A stretch of 64,000 nucleotides of DNA from Paracidovorax wautersii (lineage in GTDB: Bacteria > Pseudomonadota > Gammaproteobacteria > Burkholderiales > Burkholderiaceae_C). The position numbers and the translations under genes were made by a program. Below are positions 1-8,214 of the stretch, in pieces. The stretch covers positions 20,916 through 84,915 of the forward strand of contig WNDQ01000011.1 in the NCBI GenBank assembly GCA_009912175.1, given 5' to 3'. The notes under the pieces are model-generated. The model worked only from the letters and a program-made list of their open reading frames with translations, searched no databases and was not told where the DNA came from. Position 1 is the stretch's first letter, and every line of letters starts with the position of its first letter.

Positions 1-352
1 CTCGCCGGGCGGCGGCACCATCATCCAGTATGTGGTCAAGACTCTGGTGGGCACACTGGACTGGGGCCTCGACGCACAGCAAGCCACCTCGCTCGTCGAC
101 TTCGGTGCCAGCAACAGCCGCACGACCAACGTTGACGGCTCCAACGCCAAGACCGCGACCAACACGGCTGGAACCCTGGACCTGACCGGCCTGGTGACCG
201 GGCTGACCACTCTGGGGCACACCGTCTCGACCAGCGCGCAGTCCAGCGGCATCTCCACCATCATGCGCGTCAACAAGGACGGCGCCGTCAAGCTCGAAGG
301 CGGCGTCGACCCGCGCCGCGAAGGCATCGTGCTGGGCGACGGCGCGCTCTGA
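1..352 (+). CDS. ggt: Gamma-glutamyltransferase, C-terminal end (gene enters from left edge)
   Basis: Open frame (frame of base 2) from the window edge to a TGA at 350-352, about 116 residues. It begins with SPGGGTIIQYVV and LDWGLDAQQA, the glycine-rich loop and following helix near the end of the small subunit of gamma-glutamyltranspeptidase. It ends with DPRREGIVLGD, matching the family's usual DPRR(E/D)G tail. The enzyme cleaves the gamma-glutamyl bond of glutathione, normally in the periplasm after self-processing. The catalytic threonine and large subunit lie outside the window, so activity cannot be judged. It converges on the next gene, with a strong terminator between them. Confidence 0.8.
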   Translation, partial: SPGGGTIIQYVVKTLVGTLDWGLDAQQATSLVDFGASNSRTTNVDGSNAKTATNTAGTLDLTGLVTGLTTLGHTVSTSAQSSGISTIMRVNKDGAVKLEGGVDPRREGIVLGDGAL

Positions 353-371
353 TCGCCCGCCGCAACACGAA

Positions 372-399
372 GAAAGGAGCCGCGAGGCTCCTTTCTTTT
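372..399. terminator. Intrinsic terminator between convergent genes
   Basis: Perfect 10-bp stem GAAAGGAGCC / GGCTCCTTTC with a GCGA tetraloop, followed by TTTTG on the plus strand. It lies 20 bp after the ggt stop and just before the stop of the oppositely oriented oxygenase, so it can end transcription from both sides. Confidence 0.85.
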
Positions 400-415
400 G
401 GGCGGAGAGCCGCCC

Positions 416-1417
416 TCAGTACTTGTTCGAGAAGTTCGCCGAGATACGCTGGCGCAGGTAGTCGGCACCGGTGATCGGCGGGTACTTCTTGCCCGGCCCT
501 TCGATCACTGCGTCTTCATTGGCCTGGCAGAAAAAGGCCAGGCTGTAGCGCGCGCCCTGGTATTCGCCGGGCTTGGGATTGCGCACACGATGGAAGTTGG
601 ACGGCAACTGGTCGTCGCTCCAGCGCGTGAGCATGTCGCCGATGTTGCAGGTGATCACGCCCTCGATGGGCTCGACGGAGGTCCACTGCTGGCCGTCCAT
701 CTCTTTGCCCGGCAGCACCTGCAGGCCACCCTGGCCGGCGCGCTGGAACAGCAGCGTCAGGCAGTCGAAGTCGGTATGGGCGCCGGCGCGCCACAGGCCC
801 AGTTCGTCCTTCAGGGCCGGGTCGACCGCGAAGTAATGCAGCATGCGCAGCGTGCTCTGGTAGGCCGGCACGGCCGGGTCATGCGCGCGCGTGAAGAAGT
901 CGGCACCGAAACCCAACTTGTAGGCAAAGCAGGACAGCAGTTGCATGCCCACCGTCCAGCATTGGCGCTCGAAGTGCAGCGTGGCTTCACGAAAACCGGG
1001 CAGCTCGGCCTCGGTAGGCCACAGGCCGTCCATGCGCGGGCGCGTGACCTGGTAGGACTCCTTCTGGTCGGGCGTGCGGGTCGAAGGCCGGATCTGCGCC
1101 TTGTGTTCCCAGCCCGCGTTGCGCGTCAGCGGCCACTGGGCCTTGACCTCGCGCGGCAGCGCAAACAGTTGCTCGGCGCGCACGAAGGCGGCCTGGATGT
1201 CGTCCAGCGCGATGCCGTGGTTCTTGACCTGGAAAAAGCCGATGTCGACCGACGCCTGCCAGATTGCCTCGGCGATCTCGGGTTTGCGGTGCGAGAAGTC
1301 GGCCAGGTCGATCACGCGCACCTCGCGCGCTTTTTCCTGGCCCTGCCCGCCCATGCGGGCTTCTTTTTCGAGTTCGCCCAGGGTGGACCCGGCGGCCTGG
1401 ATGGTGGTGGTGGTCAT
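416..1417 (-). CDS. Isopenicillin N synthase-like 2-oxoglutarate/Fe(II) oxygenase
   Basis: 333 residues from ATG at 1417; the frame stays open upstream, but MTTTTIQAAG is the natural start. It carries the N-terminal DIOX_N segment (VIDLADFSHRKPEIAEAIWQ, GFFQVKNHGI) and the C-terminal jelly-roll. The iron triad is visible as HTDFD plus the distal His in NFHRVRNP, and the 2-oxoglutarate-binding Arg lies in RYSLAFF. The family hydroxylates or desaturates small substrates using O2 and 2-oxoglutarate. It is divergent from a purine-type ABC importer and has the same riboswitch-like leader, so a purine such as xanthine is an attractive substrate; this is inference, not shown by the sequence. About 145 nt of leader separates it from that element. 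Confidence 0.85.
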   Translation of the reverse strand: MTTTTIQAAGSTLGELEKEARMGGQGQEKAREVRVIDLADFSHRKPEIAEAIWQASVDIGFFQVKNHGIALDDIQAAFVRAEQLFALPREVKAQWPLTRNAGWEHKAQIRPSTRTPDQKESYQVTRPRMDGLWPTEAELPGFREATLHFERQCWTVGMQLLSCFAYKLGFGADFFTRAHDPAVPAYQSTLRMLHYFAVDPALKDELGLWRAGAHTDFDCLTLLFQRAGQGGLQVLPGKEMDGQQWTSVEPIEGVITCNIGDMLTRWSDDQLPSNFHRVRNPKPGEYQGARYSLAFFCQANEDAVIEGPGKKYPPITGADYLRQRISANFSNKY

Positions 1418-1562
1418 GGTGATGCGTTCGTCCCGAAAGCGAGGGACACGCGCCGCCGCAATGCCCGCGCTGCGGGCTGGAATGCCAGCGGCCATGTCGC
1501 TCTTGAAGGTTGTCGAAGGCCCGCCGGCCACGCGCTGGGTGCGCAGGCCGAAGGACCGGCTT

Positions 1563-1632
1563 CAAGAGCAATGACCGGCCCATGCAGTCCGTGCCAGCAG
1601 CACGGCCATCGAGCTGAACGCTTCTACTCTTG
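1563..1632 (-). promoter_or_regulatory. Candidate NMT1-motif (xanthine-I) riboswitch for the oxygenase gene
   Basis: Read on the minus strand, a 6-bp closing stem CAAGAG / CTCTTG (1627-1632 with 1563-1568) encloses the 5' core UAGAAGCGUUCAGC and the 3' core CCGGUCAUUGCUC. These are separated by a hairpin arm containing CCGTGC-loop-GCACGG (1589-1605). The 18-nt core AGAGTAGAAGCGTTCAGC is identical to the copy at 1829-1846. From memory, these conserved strings match the NMT1-motif RNA shown to bind xanthine and urate; no covariance search was run. The element lies about 145 nt upstream of the oxygenase start and in the same orientation as that gene. Confidence 0.7.
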
Positions 1633-1826
1633 CGTGTGGGGCATGCAAGATGCACGCCAGTGCCTCGCCCCGTGAACGCCGGCCGCCAACGCACCATTCG
1701 AGGGAGGTATTCACCAAAACGGCCTGTCCTTCGCGTCTGGCGTGCGCCCACGCACGGCATTGCGCGGCACCCACGCTGAATGAAGGCGCTCCAGTCGCAC
1801 TGGCACGCTTGGTGCTTGAACGCCCG

Positions 1827-1880
1827 CCAGAGTAGAAGCGTTCAGCCCGGCCCGCGGCCGGTGCCCGGAAATTGCTCGAG
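1827..1880 (+). promoter_or_regulatory. Candidate NMT1-motif (xanthine-I) riboswitch for the purine uptake operon
   Basis: The 5' core AGAGTAGAAGCGTTCAGC (1829-1846) is followed by a perfect hairpin CCGGCC-CGC-GGCCGG (1847-1861) and the 3' core CCCGGAAATTGCTC (1864-1877). GAG (1830-1832) can pair with CTC (1875-1877) to close it; this outer stem is weaker than in the minus-strand copy. It lies 77 nt upstream of an NMT1-domain binding-protein gene, the association that gave the motif its name. The rest of 1418-1957 shows no gene. Confidence 0.75.
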
Positions 1881-1957
1881 TCGCCTCGCGGCGCGCCCAG
1901 GCCCAGCCGGCCGGGTCTTGCCGCGGGATCGTTTCCCCTGACGACACGAGTTCCGCC

Positions 1958-2971
1958 ATGCAACGACGCCCCTTTCTCGCCGGCCTTTGCGCCGCGCCTT
2001 TTGCCCTCACCGCCCCGGCCATCCGCGCCCAGGGCAAGCTCACCCCGGTCAAGTTCACGCTCGACTTCCGCGTCACCAGCCAGACCTCGCCCTTCTTCCT
2101 GGCGCAGGCGCGCGGCTACTACCAGGCAGCAGGGCTGGACGTGAGCATCGACGTCGGCTCGGGCTCGGTTGCCTCCATCACCCGCGTGGCCAGCGGGGCC
2201 TACGACCTGGGCCTGGGCGACCTCAGCTCGCTCGTCGAATTCCAGGCCCAGAACGACGGCGCCTCGCCCGTGCAGGCGGTCTACCAGTACTACAACCGCG
2301 CGCCCTTCGTCATCATCGGCCGCAAGGACCGGGGCATCACCACCGACTTCGCCAGCCTGCAGGGCAAAAAGGTGGCGGCTGCCGCGGTCGAATCGACGCG
2401 CCGCTGCTGGCCCATGGTCGCGCGCCAGCTCGGCGCCTCGCCCGAGCTGTTCCAGTGGATCACCACCGATTTCAGCGCACGCGACAACGTCATGGTGCGC
2501 GGCGACGTGGATGCCGCCACCTACTTCCACGACTCGGCCGTCTCGCTGTTCGCGCGCATGCCGCCGCAGGACCTGGCCGTGCTCGAATACACCAAAACGG
2601 GGCTGAGCCTGTATGGCAACGCCATCCTGGCGAGCAGCAAACTGATCGCCGAGCGGCCCGAGGTGGTACGCGGCTTTCTGGCCGCCACCCAGCGCGCGCT
2701 GGCCGAGACTTTGGCCGACCCCGAGCCCGCGCTGGCCGCCATCAAGGCGCGTGAAGGCATCCTCAACCTCGACGTGGAACGCCAGCGCTGGGCCATCACG
2801 CGCGGCTACCTTGCCACGCCTGAAACCCAGGCCCACGGCCTGGGCCGGGTGCAGCCCGATCTGCTGCAGCGCCAGATCGACGAGGTCGCCACCGTTTTCA
2901 GCCTGGCACGCAAACCAGCAGCAGGCCAGGTGTTCAATGCCGCGCTGCAACCGGCTGCCGTGAAGGTCTGA
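1958..2971 (+). CDS. ABC transporter substrate-binding protein, NMT1/SsuA type
   Basis: 337 residues. The N-terminal MQRRPFLAGLCAAPFALTAP followed by AIRAQG is a signal peptide. The mature part (KFTLDFRVTSQTSPFFLAQARGYYQAAGL) is the start of the NMT1/THI5-like periplasmic binding fold used for pyrimidine precursors, sulfonates and related small molecules. No permease or ATPase of the matching nitrate/sulfonate type follows; the next transporter genes are BMP-type. It may therefore be an accessory binding protein, or its partners may lie elsewhere. The riboswitch-like leader at 1827-1880 points to a purine oxidation product as ligand (inference). First gene of a rightward run with short gaps. 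Confidence 0.82.
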   Translation: MQRRPFLAGLCAAPFALTAPAIRAQGKLTPVKFTLDFRVTSQTSPFFLAQARGYYQAAGLDVSIDVGSGSVASITRVASGAYDLGLGDLSSLVEFQAQNDGASPVQAVYQYYNRAPFVIIGRKDRGITTDFASLQGKKVAAAAVESTRRCWPMVARQLGASPELFQWITTDFSARDNVMVRGDVDAATYFHDSAVSLFARMPPQDLAVLEYTKTGLSLYGNAILASSKLIAERPEVVRGFLAATQRALAETLADPEPALAAIKAREGILNLDVERQRWAITRGYLATPETQAHGLGRVQPDLLQRQIDEVATVFSLARKPAAGQVFNAALQPAAVKV

Positions 2972-2976
2972 GCACG

Positions 2977-3498
2977 ATGACGACGCAAGACACGCCCCTG
3001 CCCGGCCCCGCCGAGCAAACCATCGACGAGCGCGACGGTCTTTACCTGCGCCGCGCGATCGCCTTGGCCGACCTGGCCCGCGAGCGCGGCAACCGCCCCT
3101 TTGGCTGCGTCATCGTCGCGGCCGACGGCCAGGTCCTGGCCGAAGACCACAACCGCAACGGCGAGACCGGCGACTGCACCGCCCATGCCGAAGTCCAGGC
3201 CCTGCGCACGGCCACGCCGCGCCACCCGCGCGAAGCGCTGGCCGCCGCCACGCTCTACGCCTCGGGCGAGCCCTGCGTGATGTGCGCGGGCGCCATCTTC
3301 TGGTCCAACATCCGGCGCGTGGTCTTCGGCATCGATGCCGTGCGGCTGCGCCACTTTCGCGGCGAGCGCCTGGACCAGCGCGACGCCGAACTGTCGTGCC
3401 GCGACGTCTTCGCCGCCGCGCCCACGCCCATCGAATGCCTGGGGCCGGCGCTGCTCAGTGAAGCCAGAACCTCGCACGAAGGCGGCTGGAAGCCCTGA
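2977..3498 (+). CDS. Nucleobase/nucleoside deaminase, cytidine-deaminase fold (possibly guanine deaminase)
   Basis: 173 residues, beginning 5 bp after the binding-protein stop. Zinc-site motifs are clear: HAEVQAL (ligand His and catalytic Glu) and PCVMCAGAIFW (two Cys ligands). PFGCVIVAADG is the usual N-terminal strand. The family includes tRNA adenosine deaminase TadA and the short guanine deaminase GuaD. Its position inside a purine-type uptake operon, rather than among translation genes, favours a free-base or nucleoside substrate such as guanine giving xanthine. That would fit the riboswitch ligand, but the substrate is inferred. Confidence 0.82.
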   Translation: MTTQDTPLPGPAEQTIDERDGLYLRRAIALADLARERGNRPFGCVIVAADGQVLAEDHNRNGETGDCTAHAEVQALRTATPRHPREALAAATLYASGEPCVMCAGAIFWSNIRRVVFGIDAVRLRHFRGERLDQRDAELSCRDVFAAAPTPIECLGPALLSEARTSHEGGWKP

Positions 3499-3592
3499 GC
3501 CCCAATACCACGTACACGTTGAATGGCATAGCTCTTGCAGCCGAACCCCAGGCATCACTCGCCACGCTTTCACCTGACCACCGAGGACGACC

Positions 3593-4594
3593 ATGAACAA
3601 CCGCCGCTTTTTCACCCTGAGCCTGGCCTTGCTGGCCACTGCCACGCTGGGCACGCACGGCCTGGTTTATGCCCAGAGCGCCGGCAAGAAGATCAAGGTC
3701 GACGCCATCTACTCGGTGCCCTACGAACAGCAATGGGTCGGCCGCATCCACCAGGCCCTCAAGGCGGCCGAGGCGCGCGGCGAGATCGAATACAAGTCCA
3801 CCGAAAGCATCGCCAACGCCGACTACGAGCGTGTGGTGCGCGAATACGCCATGCAGGGCCAGGACCTGATCGTAGGCGAGGCCTTCCCGGTCAAGGCCGC
3901 CATGCGCAAGGTCGCGCGCGACTTTCCCAAGACCGCCTTCCTGATGGGCTCGTCGGGCAAGCCGGTCCAGCCCAACTTCTCGGTCTTCGACAACTACATC
4001 CAGGAGCCCGCCTACCTCAGTGGCATGGTCGCCGGGGGCATTACCCGCACCCACAAGATCGGCCTGGTGGGCGGCTACCCGATTCCCGAGGTCAACCGGC
4101 TCATGAACGCCTTCATGGCGGGCGCGCGCGAAGTCGATCCGCAGGTCACCTTCAGCATCAGCTTCATCAACAGCTGGTTCGACCCGCCCAAGGCCAAGGA
4201 GGCGACCTTCGCCATGATCGACGCCGGTGCCGACGTGATGTATGCCGAGCGCTTCGGCGTGGCCGACGCCGCCAAGGAGCGCGGCAAGCTGGTGATCGGC
4301 AACGTCATCAACACGCAGCCGCAGTACCCGGACAACGTGGTGGCCTCGGCGCTGTGGCACTTCGAGTCGACGGTCAACCACGCCATCGCGCAGGTCAAGG
4401 CCGGCACCTTCAAGGGCGAGGAATACGGCATCTACTCGCACATGAAATACGGCGGCGCGTCGCTGGCGCCGCTGGGCACCTTCGCGTCCAAGGTACCGGC
4501 CGACCTCCAGGCCCGGGTCACGGCCCGGGAGGCCGACATCCAGTCCGGCAAGTTCGTCGTCAAGATCGACGACAGCGCCCCCAAGGCCAAGTGA
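3593..4594 (+). CDS. BMP-family ABC substrate-binding protein (nucleoside/purine importer)
   Basis: 333 residues. The start ATGAACAACCGCCGC at 3593 is followed by a signal peptide ending near VYAQSAG. The mature chain has the Bmp/PnrA fold: KIKVDAIYSVPYEQQWVGRIHQ, DLIVGEAFPVKAAM, and GGYPIPEVNRLMNAFMAGARE. These proteins bind nucleosides or related purines for import. The ATPase and two permeases follow directly, giving a full import system. A 94-bp gap separates it from the deaminase gene, so a secondary promoter is possible. Confidence 0.88.
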   Translation: MNNRRFFTLSLALLATATLGTHGLVYAQSAGKKIKVDAIYSVPYEQQWVGRIHQALKAAEARGEIEYKSTESIANADYERVVREYAMQGQDLIVGEAFPVKAAMRKVARDFPKTAFLMGSSGKPVQPNFSVFDNYIQEPAYLSGMVAGGITRTHKIGLVGGYPIPEVNRLMNAFMAGAREVDPQVTFSISFINSWFDPPKAKEATFAMIDAGADVMYAERFGVADAAKERGKLVIGNVINTQPQYPDNVVASALWHFESTVNHAIAQVKAGTFKGEEYGIYSHMKYGGASLAPLGTFASKVPADLQARVTAREADIQSGKFVVKIDDSAPKAK

Positions 4595-4619
4595 CACGCC
4601 GCCCACGGCCCCTGTGCCC

Positions 4620-6185
4620 ATGAGCAGTCCCCCGGCCCAGTCCACCGCCACCCCGGCGCTGTCGCTGCAGGGCATCACCAAACGTTTCGGCCCGCTGGTG
4701 GCCAACGACGGCATCTCGCTCGAACTGGGCACGGGCGAGGTGCTGGCCTTGCTGGGCGAAAACGGCGCGGGCAAGTCCACGCTGATGTCCATTCTGTTCG
4801 GCCATTATGTGGCCGACGCCGGCCGCATCGACGTCTTCGGCCAGCCGCTGCCGCCCGGCAATCCACGCGCCGCGCTGGCCGCGGGCATCGGCATGGTGCA
4901 TCAGCACTTCTCGCTGGCCGACAACCTCACCGTGCTCGACAACGTGATGCTGGGCACCGAGCCGCTGTTCCAGCCCTGGTCCGGACGCGCCGCCGCTCGC
5001 GGCCGCCTGATGGAGGTCGCGCGGCGCTTTCGCCTGGCCATCGCGCCCGAGGCACGCGCGGGCGACCTGTCGGTCGGCGAGCGCCAGCGCGTGGAGATCC
5101 TCAAGGCGCTCTACCGGGGCGCGCGCATCCTCATCCTCGACGAACCCACGGCCGTGCTCACGCCGCAGGAAAGCGAGTCGCTGTTCGAGACACTGGGCGA
5201 GATGGTCGCCCAGGGGCTGGCCGTGATCTTCATCAGCCACAAACTGGCCGAGGTGCTGCGGGTCTCGCACCGCGTGGCCGTGCTGCGCGCCGGCCGCCTG
5301 GTCGCCAGCGCCCGCACGGCCGACGTGACGCAGCCGCAGCTGGCGCAGTGGATGGTCGGCCAGTCGCTGGCACCCGCGCGGCGCCAACCCGGCCGGGGCC
5401 GGCGCGAGATCGTCTGCGAACTGCAGCAGGCCAGCACCGCCGCTGGCTCGCGCGAGCGGCTGCGTAGCCTGGACCTGCAACTGCACGCGGGCGAGATCGT
5501 CGCCATCGCCGGTGTCTCGGGCAACGACCAGACCGCCCTGGCCGAGCTGCTGTGCGGCACGCGCCAGGCCACATCCGGCGAGTTGATCTATCTAGGTGAA
5601 ACCATGCCGGATAGCCCCGCGCAGCGCGTGGCGCAAGGCATCGCGCGTGTACCCGAGGACCGCCACGGCACGGGCGTGGTCGGCGACCTGCCCTTGTGGG
5701 AAAATGCCGTGTCCGAGCGGCTGCGCGAGCCGGCCTTCTCATGCTGGGGCTGGATACGGCGCGCCGCCGCCCGGCGCCACGCGCAGCGGGTGATCGGCAC
5801 CTTCGACGTGCGCGGCGGCGGCCCGATGGCGCCGGCCCGCGCGCTGTCGGGCGGCAACATGCAAAAGCTCATCCTCGGCCGCGCCTTGCTGCCCCCCGAG
5901 GGCGCGCCCGCACCACGCCTGATCGTCGCGCACCAGCCGACCTGGGGCCTGGACGTTGGCGCCGTCGCCTTCGTGCACCAGCAGCTGTTCGCCGCGCGCG
6001 ATGCCGGCGCGGCCGTGCTGGTGATTTCCGACGACCTCGACGAAGTGATGCTACTGGGCGACCGCATCGCGGTCATGCACGAAGGCCAGCTGACGCCCGC
6101 GCGGGCGGCCACGGCATGGTCCCGCGCCACGCTGGGCCTGGCCATGGCCGGGCAGGACACGCCCGACGCACCGGAGGCCGCATGA
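4620..6185 (+). CDS. ABC transporter ATP-binding protein with two ABC domains (nucleoside importer)
   Basis: 521 residues from ATG at 4620; a GTG six bases earlier is an alternative. Two nucleotide-binding domains in tandem, as in RbsA, XylG and BmpB-type importers. The first has Walker A GENGAGKST, signature LSVGERQRVEILK and Walker B ILILDEPTAVL. The second has a degenerate Walker A GVSGNDQTAL, signature LSGGNMQKLILGRAL and LIVAHQPTWGLDVGA in place of the usual Walker B end. The asymmetric second site is normal for this class. It powers the two permeases; its stop overlaps the next start by ATGA, indicating translational coupling. Confidence 0.9.
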   Translation: MSSPPAQSTATPALSLQGITKRFGPLVANDGISLELGTGEVLALLGENGAGKSTLMSILFGHYVADAGRIDVFGQPLPPGNPRAALAAGIGMVHQHFSLADNLTVLDNVMLGTEPLFQPWSGRAAARGRLMEVARRFRLAIAPEARAGDLSVGERQRVEILKALYRGARILILDEPTAVLTPQESESLFETLGEMVAQGLAVIFISHKLAEVLRVSHRVAVLRAGRLVASARTADVTQPQLAQWMVGQSLAPARRQPGRGRREIVCELQQASTAAGSRERLRSLDLQLHAGEIVAIAGVSGNDQTALAELLCGTRQATSGELIYLGETMPDSPAQRVAQGIARVPEDRHGTGVVGDLPLWENAVSERLREPAFSCWGWIRRAAARRHAQRVIGTFDVRGGGPMAPARALSGGNMQKLILGRALLPPEGAPAPRLIVAHQPTWGLDVGAVAFVHQQLFAARDAGAAVLVISDDLDEVMLLGDRIAVMHEGQLTPARAATAWSRATLGLAMAGQDTPDAPEAA

Positions 6186-7243
6186 GGCTGGAAAAACGCG
6201 CCCAGGCCAGCCGCCTGGCCCTGCTGCTCGCGCCCATCGGCGCCGTGGCCTTCACGCTGGCCGTGAGCGCGCTGCTGGTATGGGCCGCGGGTGCGCCCAT
6301 CGGCCAGACCTACCGCCTGCTGCTGCAAGGCGCTTTCGGCTCGGTCTTCGCCTGGAGCGAGACCCTGACCCGCGCCGTGCCACTGATCCTGACAGGCCTG
6401 GCCGCTGCCGTCGCCTTCCGTGCGCGGCTGTTCAACATCGGGGCCGAGGGGCAGCTCTACGCCGGTGCCCTGGCGGCGGTCGCCATCGGCGGGCAGTACG
6501 ACGGCGCCGGCCTGGCCTGGCCACCCGCGCTGCTGTTCGCGGCCATGCTGCTGGCGGCGGCCGCCGCCGGTGGCCTGCTGCTGCTCGGGCCCGCGCTGCT
6601 CAAGCGCCACCTGGGCGTGGACGAGGTGGTGACCACGCTGCTGCTCAACTTCATCGTGCTGCTGACCGTCTCGGCGCTGCTCGACGGCCCCATGAAGGAT
6701 CCGATGGCCATGGGCTGGCCGCAGAGCGTGGCGCTGCAGCCCGAGCTGGAACTCGGCAAGCTCGTCGAGCGCACACGCATCCACACCGGCCTGCTGTGGG
6801 CCGTGGCGCTGGCCGTGGGCCTGTGGGCGCTGCTGCGGCTGTCGGTGTTTGGCTTTGACGTGCGCGCGCTGGGCGCCAATCCGCGCGCGGCCGCCTTCGC
6901 CGGCGTGCCTGTCACGCGCACGCTGGTGCTCGCCGCGCTGCTGTCGGGCGCACTGGCCGGACTGGCCGGGGCGATCGAAGTCGCAGGCCGCACCGGCTAT
7001 GTCACGCTCGACATGTCGCCGGGCTATGGCTACACCGGCATCGTCATCGCCATGCTGGCGGGCCTGCATCCGCTGGGCGTGGTGGCCGCCGGTGTTTTTG
7101 TGGCCGGCATCCTGGTCGGCGCCGACAGCATGAGCCGGGCCGTGGGCGTGCCCACCTACATCGCCGACGTCATCGTCGCCGCCTCGCTGATCGCGGTGCT
7201 GGTGGCCACGCTGACCGCGCAATACCGCATCCGCTGGCGATGA
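6182..7243 (+). CDS. ABC transporter permease (nucleoside/purine importer, first subunit)
   Basis: 353 residues, mostly hydrophobic, with about nine to ten membrane segments. FNIGAEGQLYAGALAAVAIGG and VVTTLLLNFIVLLTVSALLDGPM match the BPD_transp_2 permeases of B. subtilis YufP type. The EAA-like loop FGFDVRALGANPRAAAFAGV contacts the ATPase. Start ATG overlaps the ATPase stop by 4 bp. It pairs with the following permease to form the membrane channel. Confidence 0.9.
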   Translation: MRLEKRAQASRLALLLAPIGAVAFTLAVSALLVWAAGAPIGQTYRLLLQGAFGSVFAWSETLTRAVPLILTGLAAAVAFRARLFNIGAEGQLYAGALAAVAIGGQYDGAGLAWPPALLFAAMLLAAAAAGGLLLLGPALLKRHLGVDEVVTTLLLNFIVLLTVSALLDGPMKDPMAMGWPQSVALQPELELGKLVERTRIHTGLLWAVALAVGLWALLRLSVFGFDVRALGANPRAAAFAGVPVTRTLVLAALLSGALAGLAGAIEVAGRTGYVTLDMSPGYGYTGIVIAMLAGLHPLGVVAAGVFVAGILVGADSMSRAVGVPTYIADVIVAASLIAVLVATLTAQYRIRWR

Positions 7244-7271
7244 ACGCCGGCGCGCAGGAAGACCCACCGCC

Positions 7272-8195
7272 ATGGCCGAACTGTTCGATCTTCTGACCCA
7301 GCCCGCCCTGTGGGTGGCGGTGCTGCGCATCGCCACGCCGCTCATCCTCGGCACACTGGGCGTGCTGTGGTGCGAGCGCGCGGGCGTGCTCAACCTGGGC
7401 ATCGAGGGCATCATGGTCGCCGGGGCCTTCGCCGGCTGGCTGGCGGTCTACCAGGGCCTGCCCCTGTGGGGTGGCGTGGCGGTGGCGGCGGCCGTGGGCG
7501 CGGCTTTCGGGCTGCTGCACGCGGCGCTCACCGTGGGGCTGGCGCTGTCGCAGCATGTCTGCGGTCTGGGCATCACGCTGCTGGCGACCGCGCTGAGCTA
7601 CTTTGGCTACCGCGTGGCCTTCCCCAAGGTCACCACGCCGCCGCAGATCGTGCCCTTCGCGCCCATGGACTGGCTGCCCATCCCCGTGCTGTCGCAGCAG
7701 ACCCCGCTGACGCTGCTGGCGCTGCTGCTGGTGCCGGCCACGGCCTGGGCGCTCTACCGCACGCCGGCCGGACTGGCCGTGCGCATGGTGGGCGAAAGTC
7801 CCCAGGCCGCCGAAAGCCAGGGCATTTCAGTGGCACGCACGCGCACGGCCGCCATCGTGCTGGGCTCCGCCCTGATGGGGGTGGCCGGCGCCTTCATCAC
7901 GCTGTCGGCCTTCAACGCCTTCTTCTTCAACATGATCAACGGCCGTGGCTGGATCTGCGTGGCGCTGGTCGTGTTCGCGTCGTGGCGGCCGGGCAAGGCG
8001 CTGCTGGGCGCGCTGCTGTTCGCCTTTTTCGACGCCCTGCAACTGCGCCTGCAGCAAAGCGGCGCCATCGACGTGCCTTACCAGGTGTTCCTGATGCTGC
8101 CCTACGTGCTCTCCATCCTCGCGCTGGTGCTGGTCGCACGCCGCGCGAGCTACCCGCAGGCGCTGATGAAACCCTACCGCAAGGGGGAGCGCTAG
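7272..8195 (+). CDS. ABC transporter permease (nucleoside/purine importer, second subunit)
   Basis: 307 residues, polytopic. It has CERAGVLNLGIEGIMVAGAFAGW, typical of the YufQ-type partner permease, and LAVRMVGESPQAAESQGISVARTR, the cytoplasmic coupling loop. It completes the BMP-type importer with the upstream permease after a 28-bp gap. The gene ends 19 bp before the stop of the convergent phosphoesterase, and no clear terminator is seen in that short gap. Confidence 0.9.
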   Translation: MAELFDLLTQPALWVAVLRIATPLILGTLGVLWCERAGVLNLGIEGIMVAGAFAGWLAVYQGLPLWGGVAVAAAVGAAFGLLHAALTVGLALSQHVCGLGITLLATALSYFGYRVAFPKVTTPPQIVPFAPMDWLPIPVLSQQTPLTLLALLLVPATAWALYRTPAGLAVRMVGESPQAAESQGISVARTRTAAIVLGSALMGVAGAFITLSAFNAFFFNMINGRGWICVALVVFASWRPGKALLGALLFAFFDALQLRLQQSGAIDVPYQVFLMLPYVLSILALVLVARRASYPQALMKPYRKGER

Positions 8196-8214
8196 GAACG
8201 TCCTGGTGCGCGCA

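Noticed and set aside
398..1675. Long plus-strand open frame of 425 codons
   Set aside because: Runs antisense through the oxygenase gene, whose protein has all family motifs; the plus frame is low-complexity shadow coding caused by high GC.
1613..1846. 18-bp inverted repeats 198 bp apart as the ends of a miniature transposable element
   Set aside because: Each copy is part of a longer, separately conserved hairpin-containing leader in front of its own gene, which fits paired riboswitches better; no target duplication was seen.
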